Origin: Stromatinia cepivora
Lineage: Eukaryota > Ascomycota > Leotiomycetes > Helotiales > Sclerotiniaceae
Length of the DNA: 64,000 nucleotides
NCBI GenBank assembly: GCA_014898415.1
Contig: RCTD01000011.1
Span: 1,302,001-1,366,000 of the forward strand
Direction: 5' to 3'
Positions within the stretch are counted from its first letter, which is position 1. Every line of letters starts with the position of its first letter. Below the pieces are notes generated by a model. That model ran no database searches. It was not told the DNA's origin and saw only the letters and a list, made by a program, of their open reading frames with translations. Below, piece by piece: positions 14,051 through 26,731 of this stretch. The translations under genes and the position numbers were made by a program.

Positions 14051-16223
14051 CGAATAATAAAATACAAAAACCTTCTTTTTAGTATCATTGGAAATATCCT
14101 TATATAAAAGCTTAAATGAATATCGATTCTTTTATAATAATTAAAAAAGATAATATATTTATAATCGAAGTTATTATTCTGATTAGTATATTTATTAGCA
14201 TTATCATAAAGTTTTTCAAGGTTTCCGAAATCATAATCGATATTATTATTTTATATATAATCGAATAATTTATTTTTATAATTTCCTAAACTATTATTCT
14301 CTTTATTATTAAATAAATCTCTTCCTTCTTCATTATTTTACAAAAATATATATAAACATCATTCTGATCTATATCATCTATTTTATAATCATATTCGAAT
14401 TGTTTATTATTATTTAAAGATTTCCTATCATCGAATGATCTATTTAATAATCCTTTGTCATCAATAAATTTCTTCTTATTCAATAGTTTTTTATTATCAA
14501 ATAATATATTATTATTATACAATAATTGTAATAATACTAAATATTATTTTCATTCTGAATTTTGATATTCATTATATAGAAATTCCTTAAATATATAAAA
14601 TCCCGATTTTTTGTTCAATTATAATAATTAAATTCCTTTATATTATATTAAAAATAATTACCTTATATTTATTTATACAAATTATTCTTTTTTTAAAAAA
14701 TTAAATAAAGATATTAAATCTTCAAAAATAATATCCAAATATATATTGTTACCGAATTTCTTGATATGATTTAGGATAATTTTTGATCGAAATTTGGAAT
14801 ATTGGTTTATCATTGTTTTTCAAATTTGATTATTCGATTATAATATATATATAATATAAAGCATTTCGATCAAAATTTTGTTAACTATTAATTTTATACA
14901 TTATATCATCTTTTTGATAAATAAACCATCTATTTTTAATTCAATATATAATCTGAATATAATCTTTGGATTAACAAATTCGAAATATTTAATTCTAAAG
15001 TTTGCAAAATCGTTACAATAATCGTTTTATAAATCCTTATCAATATAATTATATATCATATAAAACTTTAATTTAAATTTACAAAAATCAATAATTTTCT
15101 AAAAGTTTTCCTTTATAAATATAATTTAATCATACTTTCATTTATCTACTTATTCATTATACTCTTCGCTTCTAATATATAAAATAATTAATACCTTTAT
15201 TATATTTGATACTAATAATAATAGAATTCGGATTCTTTCAAAATAAAAGGTTTTAAAGAAGTACTCGAATATACCTACTCTGATTGTTATAATAATAATT
15301 ATTATATATTCTTAGATTATATCGAAATTGATCATTATAGGATTTTTAAAACAATCTTAAAAAAGAATTTAAATATAAATTCATAATATACGAAACATAT
15401 ACTACAATGAAATTACACTTATACTATATATAATGTTTTTGAATCCTAAAGTATTTCGAAATTGGGATTGATTAATCGAATCTATTAAATTGATCAAAAT
15501 TGATTAAAATTGACCAAATTTAACCAAATTGACCAAAATGATCGAATTTGATCGAAACAGATTTGACCGAAATAAACAGAACGATTAAAATAATGAAATT
15601 AATCAAATCGAATTGATCAATTTCATATATAATTAATAATTCATATAAAATGAATAAATAAGATAATTTTTTATACAAAAATGAATATAACAAAAAACTT
15701 AAAGTTGCTTTCAGATTTTCTTCAAATATATACTCTATATTATCTAATAAATATATAATAAACACAAAATAATTGAATCAAAAAATGAACTCTAAATTCA
15801 TTATTAGATAACTACTATTCTTGATCCTTTGATTCTTTTAGATTGTTCAATAATTAGAAACTTATCTTTTAATATAAAAATATTTCATTTTACAACGAAA
15901 TACCTTTATTCAATTACAAAAACAAAATCAAATAGATTTAGAATTCATAATTCTTTATATCAATTCGCAATATCTAATCTATAATATCATTATAACAAAA
16001 CTGATCAATATCGAGATAACTATATACAGAAAAGTAAAGCTTATCAACGAACGTAGAACACTTTTGATAGTTAATACGTTTTGAATTGCCTAAAGAACTA
16101 GAATCTATGGAAGATGAAGAGTTATATAATGGTGCATGCCGAGGCACTAGTGCGAGCACTAGTGAGCATGTGATCCTTACCATCCGTACCACCCTTACCA
16201 CGCACGTGATTCATATTCCGACA
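14051..16223 (-). mobile_element. 5' part of a Ty1/Copia relic on the minus strand
   Basis: Read on the minus strand, an LTR (16223-16010) is followed by a long AT-rich leader and gag-like stretches, including a short open frame at 14522-14286 with FDNKKLLNKKKFIDDKG. The LTR matches the one at 1270-1490. The relic stops where the Gypsy element ends, but the other side of the Gypsy insertion carries the 3' end of a Copia element in the opposite direction. So the Gypsy insertion did not simply split one Copia copy, and this relic was probably already incomplete. The assignment of the leader and gag part is inference from position and composition. Confidence 0.55.
16010..16223 (-). repeat. Minus-strand LTR related to 1270-1490 (about 214 bp)
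   Basis: Its plus-strand right end is CCGACA, the complement of the TGTCGG start. Its left end is TATCGA where the related copy has TGTCGGGACA in this orientation, consistent with RIP loss. The open frame 15974-16201 here is the LTR read through, not a gene. Confidence 0.75.
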
Positions 16224-16232
16224 TTATAATTC

Positions 16233-16320
16233 GTAGTTAATGAATTATTTACTATTATATAATCTCTCATATAAATATTCTATTAGTAAAATCTAGGATT
16301 TCAAATAATTCATTAACTAC
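16233..16320. repeat. Perfect 18-bp inverted repeat with 52-nt loop
   Basis: The arm GTAGTTAATGAATTATTT at 16233-16250 has its exact reverse complement at 16303-16320. It starts 9 bp beyond the minus-strand Copia LTR. No coding sequence lies between the arms. Confidence 0.85.
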
Positions 16321-16398
16321 AAAATAAAATATGAATATTATTTATATTATTGAATCATATTATATTCAAAAATATAAATAATATTCATATTTTATTTT
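16321..16398. repeat. Perfect 28-bp inverted repeat with 22-nt loop
   Basis: Positions 16321-16348 and 16371-16398 are exact reverse complements. The element directly abuts the neighbouring 18-bp inverted repeat, so two hairpins stand back to back within 166 bp. The arms are almost pure A+T. Confidence 0.85.
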
Positions 16399-18230
16399 TA
16401 ATAATTTTTGTTGAAAAGTTATTAATGTTTTTCAAAATGTTATATGATTTATGTACAATTCGAAAATTCGAAAATTCAATCTTAAATATCTCAATAGAAA
16501 AAATCGCGAAAAATCTGAAGTTTTTAGAATTTATTTATATATATATAATAAATCTATATTCAAGATTTCAAAAAGTTGTATTCATAAATAAAAAAGTTAA
16601 AAATGCTGATTTTCGTGATTTTTGGTGTAAATAATGATCGGAATGAGGGGGTGGCCGGAATGTGAGGTAAGGGACTTGTAAAATAAATCGAAAAAATTGA
16701 TCAAATTAATGAAATTGATTCAATTGATTAAATTGACAAATAAATCAAAAACTATAATTGAATATAGCAAAACAAATAAAGCAAATTTATTATATAATTA
16801 AAATAAATAAACAACAAATCCGAATTATAATCGATTCAAAAATTACAAGAAATTGCCAGAGGTCCGGGGAGCGCAGGTCCCTGATTGAAGATATATTATA
16901 ATTATATTAAACTATTTAAAGACTAAAGATAATTTCTTTTTTATATTATATAATATCATCAAACTCCTTCAAAAACTATATCTTATTATATATTTTTTTA
17001 AAAAAAGAGTAATAAATATTAAATAATAATAAAAATATATATATCGATATCTATTTCAAGATCTTATAATATTATAATATTTAATTTTTCTCTCAATTAG
17101 TTCTTTTCAATCCCTGTCAATCTAAAATATAAAAATTCAAACAAAATAAAAGAAATCAATAACCTTTTTATTCTATTAATGAATAATATAAGAGTATTTA
17201 TATAATATATAATCATCAGAATAATTATGTTTCAAATTTATATTATATTTAAACCATATTGTTTTAGAGTAAATATAAAAGTTTTTTCATTAATAGAAAT
17301 AAAACAATCAGATTCATATATAGATTTTATATAAAAAGTAAGAGAGATAGTTTTTTTCATTTCAATAAATTTATTTTTCTACTTTTAATAAATAATAGAA
17401 TCTTATTTTTCATTATTAATTTATTACTTTTTATTCAAAATTACTTTTATAATTTCCTCATATTAAAAATCGATCTAGATATTTCGAGATATTTTATCGA
17501 AGATTTGAATATAAAGAATACGATTTATTATAAAATGATAATCAAAAAAGAAATTATATTTATTAAGAATTTATAAAAATAGAATTTTATAAATAGGATT
17601 AAAAGAAACAACAATAAAGATTTTAGTATTCTTGGATTTATTTGAATCAATAAAAAAATAATAAGAAATATAAATCAATTTATAAATAATAATTTTATCA
17701 ATATATATCGGAAAAATATTATAAAAAGAAAAATATATAATTATATAATAATTAAATCATAATAATTCATATTATATTTTGAAACAAATATATTTCAAAA
17801 TAAATACAAAATGAATAATAATAAAAATTTATATATACTTTTGATTATTATATCAATACAACCCTTTTTAAAGATATTAAATCAAAAGATATACTCATTA
17901 ATAATAATAATTATTATTTTATATATCTTTAAATAGAATTGTAAATGATTTTAATAAAGTTATAAATGATTTAAGAAATTGTAAATAATTTTAATAAGGT
18001 TATTTGTAAATAGAATCAAAAGAGTTTTCGAAAAATTAATAATTAATTTAATTTTGTAATAAAAAAAAGAGATTTATAAATACCTTTATCGAAAATAATT
18101 ATATAAAGATGATTTTGGATATATTAAAAAGTTTATATTAAGTTCTATAAGTATTTAAAATATATATATTTCATATACAGAAACTATTCTGTAGTACTAA
18201 AAAATATATTTTTAAAACTTATAATTATTA
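16399..18230. other. Very AT-rich DNA without a recognisable gene
   Basis: This stretch is very rich in A and T and full of stops in all frames. Two short islands keep G and C: about 16,636-16,680 (GAGGGGGTGGCCGGAATG) and about 16,855-16,890 (AGAGGTCCGGGGAGCGCAGG). Near 17,940-18,010 there is a loose tandem pattern of GTAAATGATTTTAATAAAG-like units. The composition changes abruptly to ordinary near 18,230. I found no LTR or inverted terminus that explains this right border. Confidence 0.6.
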
Positions 18231-20947
18231 CAGGATCCCTTAATGCCATTTTCATGGGATCCCGTAGGTGAAGTTCCCATATATAAGCGCTTCTTATCCG
18301 AAGCCTTCTTCATCACTCATTTTGTTGTGTCAATACAGATAGGGTACAAAGAAATGGGATCTGCGATTATGTCATACCAACCAAAGTTCCAATCAGCGCA
18401 CATGATCTTTTTACGGACGGGAAAACATACACCCAGCTTTTCCGGTGGAAAACGAGCGATGTAGGACGAAGTATTTGCATAATCTATCGGCCTCTAAACC
18501 TCGAAATCAGTACGCTGATGCCGTTTGTTTGTCTTGTTTCGGACATGCAACGTTCACTAGGCCTAATGATGGTACAATATCAAGTGATCTGGGCTTTCAC
18601 TCAATTGTATGAACTGGTTGACTGATATGATCGGCATGGTAATGGCAGGTTTTGACTTTCTACCTCCTCCCGGCTGGCAACATGACTGTTCAACGCTGGA
18701 AAACAAGCCAGGTTACGTGTGAGTGAGTGAGATCGATGTCCTAGTTAGTGTTTGTGAGCATGATATCTTTTAAATGAGAATTGAGCTTTCAATCATTGGA
18801 TCCGGAGGATATGTTGAGCAATTCATGACGAGGGACCATAAGAAAGCTTAAATCGTTTGATCCTCCATACCATGTCTCTAGAAAAGACTAAGATGCGAAA
18901 TATACTTGGTGAACGGTAATATTCGACTAAGATATCCGGGCTACTTATGAGACAGGCCTCATGTTCTTCGTGGAAATACGGGTTCTTTAATGGAGTATTG
19001 TATGTACCCATGCCAACAGTCATTCGTCTGTCATGTTTCGATTTAGCTCAGGAAAAGAGACCCCTGTTTCGTCAATGGAAGAATCCGACGTCAAGCAGAT
19101 TTTTTGTACACATATGTTCAGGTGTTCCTGCCTAGAGTAGCAGCGCAGGTGTCTCCTTTTTATCTCTATCAATTACCATGACATCTCTTGTGCAGCAGGG
19201 AGACATAACTATTCTCTCGAGGGTTTTGAGTACGCGATTAATCGGCACTAAAAGGGTAGCTCTTACCTTCTGTCTCTAAGAAAGGAAAGTGTAATTATGA
19301 AATGCACCTCCCACAGTTAGAAAAAGACTCTTGAGCTCATTTCGACAAGTTTATTTAAATTCACGACCAACAGCAATCTCATAAATCATCTGCAGTTGGA
19401 ATCGGCCATGAAGTCACTGGTATATTGCTTCTGTACTAATGGTGACAACATGTGACTTTCGCGGTAGCAGAAGTTAAGTCGCCAACTATAACAGAATCCT
19501 ATTCTTAGCACGAGAAAACCGCGTATATATGAGGCATTCCGTTACCTCGAGCGTCTAGTCATGCCTCACCAAGGTTGTCGGAGGTTGATTGTAAGCTTAA
19601 TGCCCCTTGCCCCGCTTTCTAAGCTAGCCATCCACATTCTTCTGGAGGGAATTATGTCTTTTGTAAAAGTGAGAGGCCAGAGGAGGCGGCTAGTCTAGCC
19701 TACTATTATGTCGAGGAAGTCGGCGTATAAACCAAAGCTTTTCAGATGGTCAAGTCGAGTAGTGTTCGGCTCTGATGTATATTTTCAAAATATGGCATAA
19801 GACATGTCTTGCGCCAAAAAAAAAGGAAGTGCGACCTTCACCTTTCAAGCAGGAATATCATGAATGCAGGCAACATTGGATCGGTCTCTAAATTCAATTC
19901 ACGGATTGTCAAATATCATAGTAAAGCTGTGGAGAATGATCTCTTATCATTTTTGAAGTTTAAGGGATGTATTTCTATGGGTACTTGCCAATTCTGATCA
20001 AGTTCAGCCTTCAACCTTCAACCTTCAACCTTTTCCCCTCATATTGTTGCTTTTGGCAAGAGCGATTTCCCCACAATCTCGTCGTCCAACAAAAGCTGGA
20101 ATTTCCTAAATCTAACCAATCATAAATCGAGAACGAGCGGGACACTAGCTTACTTTTCCTCGGTTCTCCAATCTTTCAAATTGTCCATAAAGTCTTCCAT
20201 TTGCTTCTGCAATTCTGTTACCGTTCCTTTTACAACCACCTCTCGATATATTATCCATCAATTTTGACCGATCTCATCGATCTTAATTGATTCTTTAGCC
20301 TCCCATACCTTCTCATATCTTCTCCATTACCTTGATTGAAGCAGCTGATACTTTCAATCAAATTCCATATATTTGCGATTCTTGATTGTAAGTCAAGTCC
20401 AGTTGTTCTGACTTATTTTCTACCTCTTCCTCTCTTCCTCTCCTCTACGACGCCATCATAACAAACCATCTGTCAAGACAACATCTATACATTTCCATTT
20501 CGACACACGTTGGAGTCTTCTAACATTTCATAGTAGCATCAAGAATTCCACTCTTTTTGTGAAATCGTCCTTGGTTCAAGTTGGTCGCATTCATTTCATC
20601 AAGTAGTACCTCGGTCTATCCTTCGTCTGTATGTATGATCTCTGCTTGATATTCACTTTCACCTTTTCTCATCCTCACTGCCATCATCCATAGTAAATTG
20701 CGCTGTTGTAAATTCATACCCCACTGCTTTCTTCCCATTCCAGTTTGTCAAATCGCGCCTGTTCTCAGACGAAATTATCTTCTTCCTTCAATCCTCCCAT
20801 TTTACTCTTCTTTTCTTGCTTCCTCCCCCTACCTTTACCTCGATCAACCTTGCACTTCTTCAATTACTCTAATAGTTCAACCACACCTTCATGATTCATT
20901 GTTGACTTATCGCACAGATTCCACACAATCACCCCCTTGATTTCAAG
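18231..20947. other. Gene-free DNA of ordinary composition, including helicase 5' leader
   Basis: Open frames here are short and overlap without codon-like character, and I recognise no protein. A small CCTTCAA triplication lies near 20,006-20,030. From about 20,150 the plus strand becomes C/T-rich, as is usual for promoters and 5' leaders of highly expressed fungal genes; the helicase transcript probably starts in the last few hundred bases. Confidence 0.5.
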
Positions 20948-21065
20948 GTACGTAGATGATCAATCACGACTCATCCATTGCACCACAACGCTCTTCTCCT
21001 CTTTCATCTTCCCTTCTATTCCATACGTACTTCTTGAACTGAACTAACTATTTACTTCCTTACAG
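20948..21065 (+). other. Probable 5' UTR intron of the DEAD-box helicase gene
   Basis: AAG|GTACGT at 20948 and TTACAG at 21065 fit a 118-nt intron, with ACTAACTA as branch site about 20 nt before the end. It lies 17 nt upstream of the start codon. Leader introns of this kind are common in strongly expressed fungal genes. Confidence 0.65.
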
Positions 21066-21082
21066 ATCACTTTTAAGTCAAC

Positions 21083-23304
<2,222 letters not shown>

Positions 23305-24116
23305 ATTACAGAACTCTTGATAGACCTCGGTTCCGATATCTATCTTAGACTTTCTTGCTATTGGCATTTCAGATGTCTTTAGTAATCTGCTTCTATTTGT
23401 TCATTATCTGGGAACATATATGGGCGGGGACAGCCTTGCTTTGCACAAGGACTCCCTGCCTGTTATGTTAAATTTGTATGCCTATACTTAGGCCGGAGTT
23501 GCCTTTGGGGCGGGAATGGCCTTGCATTGGAACAAGGATTTCCTGCCTGGTATGGATGCATCAAAATATGGGTTCTTTAATTTCACTTTCCACACAAAAC
23601 AATAAAATGGGACAATTAATAAATGACATTTTGTTCTACATAAAATGTGACTTCTTCCTCATGCTTTTGAAATTTGAGATATGAAACTATCTCCGTTTCT
23701 GAATTGAACTCCATGAAGCCTTTCCAAGTGGCAAGAGCGAATGATTTATCCAATAGTCCGGAATGCAGTTCCTATCGAAATCCATGATCCTCTGAATTTC
23801 TGAAAATGTTTAATTGTTATAACTAGTTCAATGTTCAAAATAGTAGATAAGATGCTAAAACAAAAAGGAAGACCAGACTGTGGGGGTAAGGAGTAAAAAT
23901 GATGAATAATAAATACAAGATACAGAGAAGAGAAGAAAAGGGAAGGGAAGGGAATGCGTACAGGGCATTGGGGTATTGGGGTAAAGGGAGGGATGGGGGG
24001 TGATTTTCTTAGAGATATATAGATATATGATTTCTAATGGGAGGGAGGGATTTGAGAGGAGAAAGGAGAGAGTATTGTATGTATGGATGTATGGATGTAT
24101 GGATGGAGGAGTACTT

Positions 24117-24165
24117 GTATAGTATAGTATAGTATAGTATAGTATAGTATAGTATAGTATAGTAT
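24117..24165. repeat. (AGTAT)n microsatellite, about 9 copies
   Basis: Perfect 5-bp units run from 24121 to 24165 with a partial unit before. They lie in the gene-free space between two convergent genes. Confidence 0.95.
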
Positions 24166-24217
24166 CAGGGTATTCGTATCACATCACATTATATTACAGA
24201 AAAGTTATATTTTTTTT

Positions 24218-24239
24218 GGGGGGGGGGGGGGGGGGGGGG
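24218..24239. repeat. Run of 22 G
   Basis: Twenty-two consecutive G follow eight T. Homopolymers this long are often misread, so the length is uncertain. Confidence 0.9.
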
Positions 24240-24402
24240 TTTGAAAAGAAAAAAGAAAGAAGTGATAAATCATTTAGAACTATCTACCAGTAATAGTTAT
24301 CTACCAGTAATAGTTATCTCTCGTATGATATTTATGTTGAGCTCGTGCTCCCTTTATGCTATGCGAAAAGATGCTTGATTCGCGGAATAGGACATAATAG
24401 AA

Positions 24403-24431
24403 CAGATCAGATCAGATCAGATCAGATCAGA
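24403..24431. repeat. (GATCA)n microsatellite, about 5 copies
   Basis: CAGATCAGATCAGATC continues to 24431 in the downstream region of the phosphoserine phosphatase gene. Confidence 0.9.
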
Positions 24432-24586
24432 CTAGAAAAGGATATACAAAATCTATCATTTCCTCTGTCTCGCCTGTATCTAACTCCCTCCTAACCATTC
24501 AACCCAGCCCCAGCCCCAGCTCCACCTTCCGCCTATCCCTCCCGCATGCATCCTCAAGTAAAAAGGTCTTTCTATCCATGTCCCCC

Positions 24587-26035
24587 CTACGAAATCAAAA
24601 CCTTAATCTCTTCAGCCGTTAATCCAAAGATGTGTAAGAGATCCAACAACGTATCTCCATTCAACCTTGCCTGGGCTTCCATTTGCACCACGGGCTTGGC
24701 ATTCCATGCGACTCCCAAACCAGCTACGCCCATCATCAACAAATCATTTGCACCGTCACCAATGGCCACCACTTGTTCCAGTGCAACATTTTCCTTATTC
24801 GCAATTTCTAGGAGTAGATCTCGCTTCTTTTCCGCGTTGACTATGGATCCGAGAACTTCGCCCGTCAATGTATGGGTGTTTGGATCGGATTCAAGAGTAT
24901 TTGCGAAGGCGTAATCAATGCCCAAGTGGTCAGCGAGCCATTGTGTCAAGGGAATAAAGCCTCCAGATAACACTGCAGTCTTGACACCCATTCTCTTCAG
25001 TGCGCGAATGAGTTCCGCGGCACCTTTGGTAGGTTTAATAACACTTCTCAACTGTGTAAATATATCCGCTTCTACTCCTTTCAACAACTTCGCACGCTCA
25101 CGAAGAGATGCTGAGAAATCCAATTCTCCATTCATGGCTCGTGCAGTAATGGCAGATACTGCATCCTCGACCCCAATAGAGGCAGCGATCAAATCAATAA
25201 CTTCTTGTTCGATAAGTGTAGAATCCATGTCAAAAACGACAAGGCGTGGATAACGTCGAAGTACGGTATCATGTTGGAGAATAACATCGACGTTCCATTC
25301 GCGCTCGAAGCGGTAAAGAAGTTCATGCTTACGCAAATCTTGAAGATCGAGGTATGTAGGATCGGGAATGGGCGAGAATGTAAGCTCGACTATGGAGGGA
25401 TGATCGGGATTATCGAGGCAGCGATGAGATGAAGAGAGGAAATCAGAACCCGATCTGCTCGGGAGAGATTGAATGAGGTGAAGGAAGGATGTGAGGCAAA
25501 GCTGCGAGATATAGCTGCCGTAGAGATGATCCAGTGGTTCTGGATCTGGTGGTGGCGGCTCGAGGGGAAAGTTAGAGAGTGTGCGAACCGGTGCAAGGTT
25601 TGGAGGGATGGCGCGCGAAGTGGAAGTCGCCGATGATCTAGATGGAGAAGAGGCAGGTGAAGGAGAGCGATCATTTGGATAATCGGTGATGGAAACCCGA
25701 GGAGATTGCGTCTTGTAAATAAGGGTTGCGATCATTCGGTCGGAGACGGTATTGGGCGCGGGTTGACAGTTCGCGTGTGACAAGGTATGGTTCAGGCCGC
25801 TGTCCACAATCTTCGGAGGATGCTGCGGAGAAGGAACGCCGTTGTATTGGGTGAATGATTTGGTAGGAGATGAGATCGCACTACCCTGAACACCCTCAAC
25901 TATGCTATCTATGCCATGATGACCATCTTGTTGTGGAGGACGATATTGTTGATGTTCTTGAAGGTAAGATCGACTGCGCATATTATTGCCAAAGCTGGGA
26001 CGTCCAGCTTTTGCTGGTACTTCCATTTCAGCCAT
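24587..26035 (-). CDS. SER2: Phosphoserine phosphatase (HAD family)
   Basis: A single exon of 482 aa. It dephosphorylates phosphoserine in the last step of serine synthesis. The C-terminal half is a clear SerB-type HAD phosphatase: the nucleophile motif FDMDSTL with Asp269 and Asp271, the cap start IEQEVIDLIA, the motif II serine in LSGGF, and the magnesium site GDGANDLLM with Asp427 and Asp431. It ends TAEEIKVLIS. The first 260 residues are low in complexity at the start (serine/proline stretches); the part just before the catalytic domain may be a degenerate ACT-like region, which I cannot confirm. The frame extends three codons upstream without ATG, so I start at the ATG at 26035; a second ATG follows three codons later. 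The gene is transcribed in the same direction as the caspase-domain gene upstream of it. Confidence 0.95.
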   Translation of the reverse strand: MAEMEVPAKAGRPSFGNNMRSRSYLQEHQQYRPPQQDGHHGIDSIVEGVQGSAISSPTKSFTQYNGVPSPQHPPKIVDSGLNHTLSHANCQPAPNTVSDRMIATLIYKTQSPRVSITDYPNDRSPSPASSPSRSSATSTSRAIPPNLAPVRTLSNFPLEPPPPDPEPLDHLYGSYISQLCLTSFLHLIQSLPSRSGSDFLSSSHRCLDNPDHPSIVELTFSPIPDPTYLDLQDLRKHELLYRFEREWNVDVILQHDTVLRRYPRLVVFDMDSTLIEQEVIDLIAASIGVEDAVSAITARAMNGELDFSASLRERAKLLKGVEADIFTQLRSVIKPTKGAAELIRALKRMGVKTAVLSGGFIPLTQWLADHLGIDYAFANTLESDPNTHTLTGEVLGSIVNAEKKRDLLLEIANKENVALEQVVAIGDGANDLLMMGVAGLGVAWNAKPVVQMEAQARLNGDTLLDLLHIFGLTAEEIKVLIS

Positions 26036-26731
26036 CCTGCGCAAATTTTGGAGGTTCTGAATATATTTTTTTTTTCCAAATACTGAACTGGATGTACTTG
26101 TTAAAGATCAAGTTCCTTGTGCGGAGGATTGATTAGAGAGGGGGCTTTCATTTGTCGTTAAAACGCGAGAGAGGGGTACTGTACTTTAGCACCAACTTTT
26201 AATTTATTTTAACCGATGTTTACCCCGATAAACACAGGCCCAATAAAGCCAATGTGCTTGGGTTCATTTCTGATATAGTAAAAAAAGGAAGAGTGATTCA
26301 TCGATTTTTACTCGAATAGGGTGTAGAGATAGAGAATCGTCAAGCTATCATTATTTACTAATAACCATGTCCTAAAAAATGCCAAAATCCAAAATCCAAA
26401 TCCAAGAACCAATCAATACCTACCTACAATAAACAAAAAACTAAGCATATACATCGATATCCATAACTCAGATCTAACCAAACTATTTGCCATTAAACTA
26501 TTAACTCATAAATGAATATCTACGATTACTATCTTCCTTTTCTGTTCTGTTCTGTTCTGTTCTCTCGTTCTGTATCTGTATATGCATATGTGTATGATTT
26601 CTGTTCTTTCCAATTCATTCATCCTATCCATCCTCATTTTATCCAACTTATAACAATTTCCCATTTAACTAACTAATTATCTAATCCATCTCTCCACAAA
26701 TCCTCCTTTCCTCCCACTACAATTCATCTCC
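26036..26731. other. Spacer between caspase-domain gene and phosphoserine phosphatase
   Basis: It contains the 3' end of the upstream caspase-domain gene and the promoter of the phosphatase gene, both on the minus strand. A TGTTC repeat of four units lies at about 26,541-26,563. No gene is seen. Confidence 0.6.

Larger units (their letters stand above)
23305..24586. other. Convergent 3' region with several simple repeats
   Basis: The space lies between the 3' ends of the helicase (plus) and the phosphoserine phosphatase (minus). It holds two similar GC-rich segments (GGGACAGCCTTGCTTTGCAC near 23,427 and GGGAATGGCCTTGCATTGGA near 23,512), AGTAT repeats, a 22-G run and GATCA repeats. No coding potential is visible. 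Confidence 0.6.

Noticed and set aside
16350..16634. 94-codon open frame beside the hairpins
   Set aside because: It begins inside the 28-bp inverted repeat region, is extremely Ile/Lys/Phe/Asn-rich as expected of AT-rich DNA, and matches nothing I recognise.
16860..16890. GC-rich island sharing CAATCAGGGACC (reverse complement) with about 47,750
   Set aside because: Only about a dozen bases match, with different flanks; chance is a sufficient explanation.
18243..19135. Short open frames just right of the AT-rich island
   Set aside because: Frames of 60-75 codons, mixed strands, no recognisable motifs and no intron structure linking them.
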